Positions 58,683 through 64,000 of a stretch of DNA of 64,000 nt are shown here, in pieces. The DNA comes from Priestia megaterium (lineage in GTDB: Bacteria; Bacillota; Bacilli; Bacillales; Bacillaceae_H), in assembly GCA_008180335.1 (NCBI GenBank), contig VTEF01000007.1:60060-124059 (forward strand). Reading direction: 5' to 3'. Under the pieces are notes generated by a model. The model made no database searches. It saw nothing but the letters and a program-made list of their open reading frames with translations, and was not told the DNA's origin. Numbering within the stretch: position 1 is the first letter of the stretch; each line of letters starts with the position of its first letter. A program made the position numbers and the translations under genes.

Positions 58683-59585
58683 TTATTCATCAATAATATG
58701 AAAAAATGCATATTTAATATTAGGAGTATATGCTGTTGAATCCTCATAGGCCCAGTAACGCATTCGGCTATTATACGTATTAGCGTTCACAAGAGGCATC
58801 CCGTGGCCATCCTTAGCCACTACAATAGTGGTATGGTTCCATCTTCCATCTCCCTCAAAATCATAACAAATAACGTCTCCTATTACTAATTCATTTGCTG
58901 CTTTTTTTTGTTTTGCTCTTAACCCTGTTTTGGAGTTTTTTAAGTAATTATGTATAGCATGTGCAACTGCCCAGCTGTAGCTCCATTTGTTATTTTGCAT
59001 CCACCAGCCTGAGCCTTTATTAGGATAGCCGCGCATCGGTGCTTTTCCAGCGTGCAAACACTGTGAGATATAGTTTGTGCAATTAACATCGAATTGCTTA
59101 TATGCCGGATTAGGTGTGTTCCAATATTTCTCAGCATATTGAACTGCCGCGAGCCGGTCATAGTAGTCCTTTCTCATCGGTGCTTCCTCATCAGCTTCTT
59201 CGATTATAAAATCAAGTTCTGGATTTGTTTCTTCTACAGGAATAGATGTATCTTTAATTAATGTATCTTTATAAAAAAGAGCACAACGATATTCAGATCC
59301 TTCTTCTATGAAAAAAAAATCCTTTTGCTTATAAAGCAGCTTCATATGAGTTTGATAAACAATCGTTGTTTCTTCTTCTTCCTTATTAATGGAATCAATT
59401 GTTCCTTTTACAGAACATTTCAAGATATCAAGCTGTCTTTTTTTTATTAATGACCGCTTTAATTCATATTCCTGTTCAATAAATGGCCTAAAATCATCGC
59501 TTATGCAATTATTCACATAACTATCTGCTTTTGCTTTCATGAGTGCATACAATACATTCTTTTTAGTTAGCAATCGGGTCACCAC
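58683..59585 (-). CDS. yhbB: Amidase_6-domain protein, YhbB-like
   Basis: This 300-residue protein has a variable N-terminal half (about 1-140) and a C-terminal amidase domain (about 145-298, CHAP/NlpC-like). The catalytic Cys is in FDVNCTNYISQCLHAG and the His is in GRWNHTTIVVAKD. The Trp-rich segment GSGWWMQNNKWSYSW is typical. B. subtilis YhbB is expressed in the mother cell. No signal peptide is seen, which suits a mother-cell or cytosolic role. The substrate is unknown. Confidence 0.85.
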   Translation of the reverse strand: MVTRLLTKKNVLYALMKAKADSYVNNCISDDFRPFIEQEYELKRSLIKKRQLDILKCSVKGTIDSINKEEEETTIVYQTHMKLLYKQKDFFFIEEGSEYRCALFYKDTLIKDTSIPVEETNPELDFIIEEADEEAPMRKDYYDRLAAVQYAEKYWNTPNPAYKQFDVNCTNYISQCLHAGKAPMRGYPNKGSGWWMQNNKWSYSWAVAHAIHNYLKNSKTGLRAKQKKAANELVIGDVICYDFEGDGRWNHTTIVVAKDGHGMPLVNANTYNSRMRYWAYEDSTAYTPNIKYAFFHIIDE

Positions 59586-59707
59586 TTTTCTAGTCTTTTA
59601 CTATACGCTATGATGACCACCCTACCTTTTAATACTATAATTTCATCTAATCATTTATTATTATTGTGCACCGATCTGATCGACATAAAACGTTTCATAA
59701 AAAAAGC

Positions 59708-60850
59708 TTATACACCTTTACTTTGTAATAATTGAATACCTTTGTCTATTTCTTTAATCACTTCTTCATCTGTTTCTTTCGCTTTTAGTTGTAGTAACAA
59801 TGGTAATACCTCTTTGTCGCCGATTTTTCCTAGGGCCCATGCTGCAGTTCCTCTAATAACAGGCCTCACATCTGTTTTTACTAAATTTAATAAATCAGGA
59901 ACTGCTGAATAATCTTTAAAATGAACCAATGCAATAATAGCATTTCGTTGAATAGGCTTCTTTCCTCTCCATGAACCCGATACATGACCGAACTTTTCTT
60001 TAAATTCCCGGTTACTGATTGTTAACAACGGCTTTAATTTCGGTTTCGCAATTTCAGGATCAGGCTCCATCTCTTTATGAAAATGAAAATCTTTTCCTCT
60101 GTTTTCAGGACACACAGTCTGACATGTATCACATCCATATAAGCGATTGCCTAACTTATCTCTAAATTCATCAGCTAAAAACCCTTTTGTTTGTGTTAAA
60201 AAAGCAATACAACGCTGCGAATTTAATTGCCCTCCTGTCACTAATGCACCTGTCGGACATACATCCACACATTTGTTACATGTCCCACACTGATCTTCGA
60301 TAGGAGTGTCTGGTTCAAATGGAATATTAGTCACCATCTCTCCTAGATAAACATACGACCCAAACTCTGGAGTAATGATCGCACAGTTTTTGCCGCTCCA
60401 TCCGATGCCTGCTCTTTCAGCTACCGCTCTATCTGATAATTCTCCTGTATCCACCATAGACTTTATCATGCTCCCGGGAACTTTTTCTAACAGAAATGAT
60501 TCAAGTTTTTGGAGCCGGTCTTTTAAGATGGTATGATAGTCTTGTCCCCATGAAGCACGACAAAAAATTCCGCGGCGCTCTTCTTTTGTACTTCGCGGAG
60601 CATTTTTCATTTTTGATGGATAAGCAAGTGCAATTGCGATGATTGATTTTGCTTTTGGCACTAACAAATGAGGATTGGTTCTTTTTTCAATATCAGGCTC
60701 TTCAAACCCTGAAGCAAACCCCAGCTGCTGCTGCATAATTAGTCGATCTTTTAATGTATCAAACGTTGAAGCACTTGCAAAGCCAATTTTATCGATGCCG
60801 ATTTCTTTACTATAGACAATCACTTCTTGTTTTAAAGTCTCGAAATCCAT
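59708..60850 (-). CDS. queG: Epoxyqueuosine reductase QueG
   Basis: QueG makes queuosine from epoxyqueuosine in tRNA using cobalamin and two 4Fe-4S clusters. The 380-residue protein shows DTGELSDRAVAERAGIGWSGKN, cluster motifs CGTCNKCVDVCPTGAL and CDTCQTVCPEN, and a C-terminal HEAT-like extension (about 315-375). The start is ATG 60850 behind AAGGAGGA; a frame start at 60895 is rejected. In B. subtilis this is yhbA, next to yhbB as here. Confidence 0.95.
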   Translation of the reverse strand: MDFETLKQEVIVYSKEIGIDKIGFASASTFDTLKDRLIMQQQLGFASGFEEPDIEKRTNPHLLVPKAKSIIAIALAYPSKMKNAPRSTKEERRGIFCRASWGQDYHTILKDRLQKLESFLLEKVPGSMIKSMVDTGELSDRAVAERAGIGWSGKNCAIITPEFGSYVYLGEMVTNIPFEPDTPIEDQCGTCNKCVDVCPTGALVTGGQLNSQRCIAFLTQTKGFLADEFRDKLGNRLYGCDTCQTVCPENRGKDFHFHKEMEPDPEIAKPKLKPLLTISNREFKEKFGHVSGSWRGKKPIQRNAIIALVHFKDYSAVPDLLNLVKTDVRPVIRGTAAWALGKIGDKEVLPLLLQLKAKETDEEVIKEIDKGIQLLQSKGV

Positions 60851-61001
60851 TGACTTAATCCTCCTTCTATAAAAAGTAAAACATGAATGAATCAAACTTT
60901 TTTCTTCCTATATAATGATTTACTAAAGCCATTATATATAACTTTAATAACTGCTTTTAAAATGATAGCCATGGTACCATAAAATAGAAAGGTTTGAAAA
61001 A

Positions 61002-61667
61002 ATGAAGATTACTATTTCTCCTAGCATTAAAGAACGCTGTCCTTCTTTTAAAATCGGGGTTATTCACTACAAAAACATCGAAGTAAGTGATTCACCGCAA
61101 ATGCTTAAAGGACGGCTAAGATTATTTCAAGAATCTATTTATTTTGATTTAGAACATAAAAGTATTATAAGCATTAAAGGGCTTCAAGAATGGCGAGAAC
61201 TGTTTAAACTATTTGGAACCGATCCTAGTAAATACCGGCCTTCTATTGAATCGCTCGTACGTCGTATTCAAAAGCAAACGTACCTGCCGTCGATTAATTC
61301 TGCTGTTGATTTGAATAACTTCTTCTCATTGCAATATGAAGTACCAATTGGTATCTACGATCTAGCTGCGTTACACGGACAAATGGAAGTAACGTTAGGT
61401 TCAGAAGACCATTCCTATACAGCATTAAATGGTAGATCTGTTTCACTTCGTAATAAAATTATTATTCAGGATAACATAGGTCCGTTTGGAAGCCCTTATT
61501 TGGACTCAAATCGAGCTCCTGTCTCAATGGACACACGTGAAGCGATCCAGTTTATTTTCTTAAAGCCTTCTCTGTCTATTGAGAATTCTGTTAAACTTAC
61601 TCAATCACTAAGCAAGATGTTTATTCAAATTCATAGTGGAGAAGCACATCACCAAGTCATTGATTAA
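61002..61667 (+). CDS. B3/B4 domain protein
   Basis: This 221-residue protein corresponds to the B3/B4 (tRNA-binding, PheT-like) domain found alone in Bacillus. Segments are YRPSIESLVRRIQKQTYLPSINSAVDLNNFFSL and IGIYDLAALHGQMEVTLG. Stand-alone B3/B4 proteins may edit mischarged tRNA, but this has not been shown for this type. It is the last protein gene before the tRNA cluster and is divergent from queG. Confidence 0.85.
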   Translation: MKITISPSIKERCPSFKIGVIHYKNIEVSDSPQMLKGRLRLFQESIYFDLEHKSIISIKGLQEWRELFKLFGTDPSKYRPSIESLVRRIQKQTYLPSINSAVDLNNFFSLQYEVPIGIYDLAALHGQMEVTLGSEDHSYTALNGRSVSLRNKIIIQDNIGPFGSPYLDSNRAPVSMDTREAIQFIFLKPSLSIENSVKLTQSLSKMFIQIHSGEAHHQVID

Positions 61668-61736
61668 AAATAATTGAAGGCGTCTTCCTAAAATCAGGAT
61701 GGACGTCTTTCTTGGTTACATATACATGATAGAACA

Positions 61737-61790
61737 TAAAAAAACGCAATACCTCGTTTATTGAAAACGAGACACTGCGTTGTGATCACG
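61737..61790 (-). terminator. Terminator of the rrn-tRNA transcript
   Basis: On the minus strand, AACGCA-nnnn-CTCGTTT / AAACGAG-nnnn-TGCGTT followed by TTTTTTT, just beyond the last tRNA-Gly. Confidence 0.87.
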
Positions 61791-61797
61791 ATATGTA

Positions 61798-61871
61798 TGG
61801 AGCGGGTGATGAGAATCGAACTCACGACATCAGCTTGGAAGGCTGAGGTTTTACCATTAAACTACACCCGC
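61798..61871 (-). tRNA. tRNA-Gly (TCC)
   Basis: Cloverleaf with acceptor GCGGGTG / CACCCGC, anticodon TCC and encoded CCA. Last gene of the cluster. The B. subtilis trnD cluster, as I recall it, ends at the two Leu genes, so this one would be extra. Confidence 0.95.
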
Positions 61872-61943
61872 AGATAGCATCGAATTTTGTCGACCTATAC
61901 TTAAAAATAAAAACAGGATTAAACCTGTCTATTTTGAGGCAAA

Positions 61944-62025
61944 TACCGGTGGTCGGGGTCGAACCGACACTCCCGAAGGAACACGATTTTGAGTCGTGCG
62001 CGTCTGCCAATTCCGCCACACCGGC
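61944..62025 (-). tRNA. tRNA-Leu (CAA)
   Basis: Long variable arm with GTTCCTTCGGGAGT. Anticodon CAA in a 7-nt loop. Acceptor GCCGGTG / CACCGGT with a G-U end pair. CCA is not encoded, unlike its neighbours. Confidence 0.94.
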
Positions 62026-62049
62026 AAAACAAAAAGGCAATTATTAAAA

Positions 62050-62138
62050 TGGTGCCGAGGGCCGGACTTGAACCGGCACGGTAGTCACCTACCGCAGGAT
62101 TTTAAGTCCTGTGTGTCTGCCAATTCCACCACCCCGGC
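62050..62138 (-). tRNA. tRNA-Leu (TAA)
   Basis: Class II tRNA with a long variable arm, anticodon TAA and encoded CCA. Confidence 0.95.
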
Positions 62139-62151
62139 AGCACTCAATAAA

Positions 62152-62225
<74 letters not shown>

Positions 62226-62238
62226 ATTTATTCGGTAC

Positions 62239-62313
62239 TGGAGCGGAAGACGGGATTCGAACCCGCGACCCCCACCTTGGCAAGGTGGTGTTCTACCACT
62301 GAACTACTTCCGC
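62239..62313 (-). tRNA. tRNA-Gly (GCC)
   Basis: Acceptor GCGGAAG / CTTCCGC, anticodon GCC, encoded CCA. Confidence 0.95.
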
Positions 62314-62319
62314 AATATA

Positions 62320-62394
62320 TGGCTGGGCTAGCTGGATTCGAACCAACGCATGACGGAGTCAAAGTCCGTTGCCTTACCGCTTGGCTATAGCCCA
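62320..62394 (-). tRNA. tRNA-Gln (TTG)
   Basis: Acceptor TGGGCTA / TAGCCCA, anticodon TTG, encoded CCA. Its acceptor stem is similar to that of the tRNA-like RNA at 555-631. Confidence 0.95.
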
Positions 62395-62423
62395 ATAATG
62401 TTAAATGCCTTTTTTATATAAAA

Positions 62424-62500
62424 TGGGGCGACTGATGGGAATCGAACCCACGAATGTCGGAACCACAATCCGATGCGTTAACCACTTCGCCACAATCGCC
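62424..62500 (-). tRNA. tRNA-His (GTG)
   Basis: Anticodon GTG. Extra 5' G (position -1) opposite discriminator C, the His identity pair; encoded CCA. Confidence 0.95.
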
Positions 62501-62513
62501 ATGAATATTTTAT

Positions 62514-62587
62514 TGGCAGGGGCAGTAGGAATCGAACCCACACTGACGGTTTTGGAGACCGTAGTTCTACCTTTAAACTATGCCCCT
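62514..62587 (-). tRNA. tRNA-Trp (CCA)
   Basis: Acceptor AGGGGCA / TGCCCCT, anticodon CCA, discriminator G, encoded CCA. Confidence 0.95.
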
Positions 62588-62591
62588 ATAA

Positions 62592-62675
62592 TGGTGGAGG
62601 GGGGCAGATTCGAACTGCCGAACCCGAAGGAGCGGATTTACAGTCCGCCGCGTTTAGCCACTTCGCTACCCCTCC
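62592..62675 (-). tRNA. tRNA-Tyr (GTA)
   Basis: Class II tRNA with a long variable arm, anticodon GTA, acceptor GGAGGGG, encoded CCA. Confidence 0.95.
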
Positions 62676-62685
62676 ACAATATCTG

Positions 62686-62761
<76 letters not shown>

Positions 62762-62779
62762 AATTATATATTTATAAGA

Positions 62780-62855
62780 TGGTGGCTCGGGACGGAATCG
62801 AACCGCCGACACAAGGATTTTCAGTCCTTTGCTCTACCAACTGAGCTACCGAGCC
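62780..62855 (-). tRNA. tRNA-Phe (GAA)
   Basis: Acceptor GGCTCGG, anticodon GAA, encoded CCA. Confidence 0.95.
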
Positions 62856-62864
62856 TTCTTATAA

Positions 62865-62940
62865 TGGCGGTCCCGACGGGAATCGAACCCGCGATCTCCT
62901 GCGTGACAGGCAGGCATGTTAACCGCTACACCACGGGACC
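62865..62940 (-). tRNA. tRNA-Asp (GTC)
   Basis: Acceptor GGTCCCG, anticodon GTC, discriminator G, encoded CCA. Confidence 0.95.
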
Positions 62941-62944
62941 ACTT

Positions 62945-63021
<77 letters not shown>

Positions 63022-63031
63022 ATAGTAAATA

Positions 63032-63107
63032 TGGTGGAGGATGACGGGATCGAACCGCCGACCCCCTGCTTGTAAGGCAGGTGCTCTCCCAGCTGAGCTA
63101 ATCCTCC
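63032..63107 (-). tRNA. tRNA-Val (TAC)
   Basis: Acceptor GGAGGAT, anticodon TAC, encoded CCA. Confidence 0.95.
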
Positions 63108-63132
63108 ACATGTATATAATTTATAATATAAA

Positions 63133-63207
63133 TGGTGACCCGTACGGGATTCGAACCCGTGTTACCGCCGTGAAAGGGCGGTGTCTTAACCGCTTGACCA
63201 ACGGGCC
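63133..63207 (-). tRNA. tRNA-Glu (TTC)
   Basis: Acceptor GGCCCGT with anticodon TTC; encoded CCA. Confidence 0.95.
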
Positions 63208-63223
63208 ATTTAAAGATAGATAA

Positions 63224-63315
63224 TGGCGGAGAGCAAGGGATTTGAACCCTTGAGACAGTGTTAACCGCCTACACGATTTCCAATCGTGCTCCTTCGGCCA
63301 CTCGGACAGCTCTCC
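63224..63315 (-). tRNA. tRNA-Ser (GGA)
   Basis: Class II tRNA with a long variable arm, anticodon GGA, acceptor GGAGAGC, encoded CCA. Confidence 0.95.
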
Positions 63316-63318
63316 AAA

Positions 63319-63393
63319 TGGCTCCACAGGTAGGACTCGAACCTACGACCAATCGGTTAACAGCCGATTGCTCTACCACTGAGCTACTGTGGA
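63319..63393 (-). tRNA. tRNA-Asn (GTT)
   Basis: Acceptor TCCACAG, anticodon GTT, encoded CCA. First tRNA after 5S rRNA, as in the B. subtilis trnD cluster. Confidence 0.95.
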
Positions 63394-63401
63394 ATGATAC
63401 C

Positions 63402-63517
<116 letters not shown>

Positions 63518-63518
63518 C

Positions 63519-63865
63519 ATAATATATTATACATGATTTTTTTAAAAAAGCAATACTTTTTTATGGAAGTTTTGTTCTTTCAAAACTAGATAACAGCTGC
63601 TGAGTTTGTTGCGCTTTTCATTGTCCAGTTTCGCAAGCTATATTCTACGGTCATTTCACCCCTTCCTGCGAAACCAAAGAGCGGTTTCTTCTCAGGAGCT
63701 CCAATGCCCTATGAATATGAACGAGCTTGCTACACTTTTCGTTGTCCAGCTACGGCTCCTAATTGTTCGGCCGTTTCACTTCTGCCTGTGAAACCAAAGA
63801 ACGGTTTCCCTGCCAGAAGATCCAACGTCTTTCACAATTAAACAGTCGCCTTCGCTTTTCTATTT
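63519..63865 (-). other. Long 23S-5S spacer with imperfect tandem duplication
   Basis: About 347 nt separates 5S and 23S. It contains two related units, about 63602-63710 and 63723-63831 (period 121 nt), each with CTTTTCrTTGTCCAG near one end. Each also has a hairpin GAAACC-AAAGArC-GGTTTC (63670-63688 and 63790-63808). Processing signals of 23S and 5S must lie at its edges. Confidence 0.8.
63602..63831. repeat. Two degenerate direct repeats in the 23S-5S spacer
   Basis: Unit 1 is 63602-63710 and unit 2 is 63723-63831. Aligned blocks keep an offset of 120-121 nt. The hairpin GAAACC/GGTTTC is conserved with one loop change, while flanks differ by compensatory-looking changes (TTTCGCA/TGCGAAA in unit 1, GTTTCAC/GTGAAAC in unit 2). 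Confidence 0.75.

Positions 63866-64000
<135 letters not shown>

Overview
The window is chromosomal DNA of an endospore-forming Bacillaceae (Bacillus sensu lato). The base composition is AT-rich, SD sequences are strong GGAGG types, and SigA, SigE-like and SigG-like promoters are readable. Sporulation genes present are an alpha/beta-type SASP, spoVR, prkA and yhbH. Much of the gene content matches the yhb-yhc-yhd/glp region of Bacillus subtilis (queG, yhbB, trmL, prkA, yhbH, yhcT, yhcU, yhcX, glpPFKD, pgcA, yhdB, spoVR). The tRNA cluster has the gene order of the B. subtilis trnD cluster. I see no insertion sequence, prophage, CRISPR array or clear horizontally acquired island.

Layout. 1-3.3 kb: the tail of an unknown gene, a small Cys-rich protein, a SigG-type leader that contains a tRNA-like RNA followed by a SASP gene, a CNNM/CorC membrane protein and a YwnB-like protein. 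3.5-8.4 kb: a TPP-riboswitch operon tenI-thiO-thiS-thiG-thiF-thiD; thiC with a second TPP riboswitch lies at 51.3-53.3 kb. 8.4-12.8 kb: two overlapping fluoride channel genes, a polar amino-acid ABC transporter and an Rrf2 regulator with a palindrome over its own promoter. 13-16 kb: spoVR, yhdB, and bioY with a BirA operator. 16-23 kb: pgcA, glpD, glpK, glpF, glpP with GlpP-type leader terminators and a cre site. 23-32 kb: yhcX, an L,D-transpeptidase, yhcU, yhcT, an SDF symporter, a chemoreceptor and a CDF exporter. 32-38 kb: a second glycerophosphate locus with a glpP paralogue, ugpCAEB and a GDPD gene. 38-43 kb: bioB with a BirA operator, a possible small RNA, and a sigma-54 activator divergent from a GntP-family permease that has a complete sigma-54 promoter, phased upstream palindromes and a cre site. 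43-51 kb: EcsC, DedA and AI-2E membrane proteins, a dicarboxylate/glutamate symporter behind a c-di-AMP riboswitch, uppP, and brnQ behind an Ile-type T-box. 51-61.7 kb: thiC, small unlisted ORFs, VanZ, yhbH, prkA, trmL, yhbB, queG and a B3/B4 protein. 61.8-64 kb: 17 tRNA genes, 5S rRNA, an unusually long 23S-5S spacer with a 121-nt-period duplication, and the 3' end of 23S rRNA, all on the minus strand.

How the genes work together. Thiamine synthesis is split between two TPP-controlled transcripts. Biotin supply is split between an importer (bioY) and biotin synthase (bioB), both with BirA boxes. Glycerol and glycerophosphodiester use appears coordinated by GlpP-type antitermination at three leaders (glpF, glpD, glpP2-ugp) serving two GlpP paralogues. 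SpoVR, PrkA and YhbH, a functionally linked trio, share near-identical SigE-like promoters at spoVR and prkA. The observations most worth a second look are the tRNA-like RNA in the SASP leader, the GlpP2-ugp-GDPD locus, the sigma-54/GntP module and the c-di-AMP control of an anionic amino-acid symporter.
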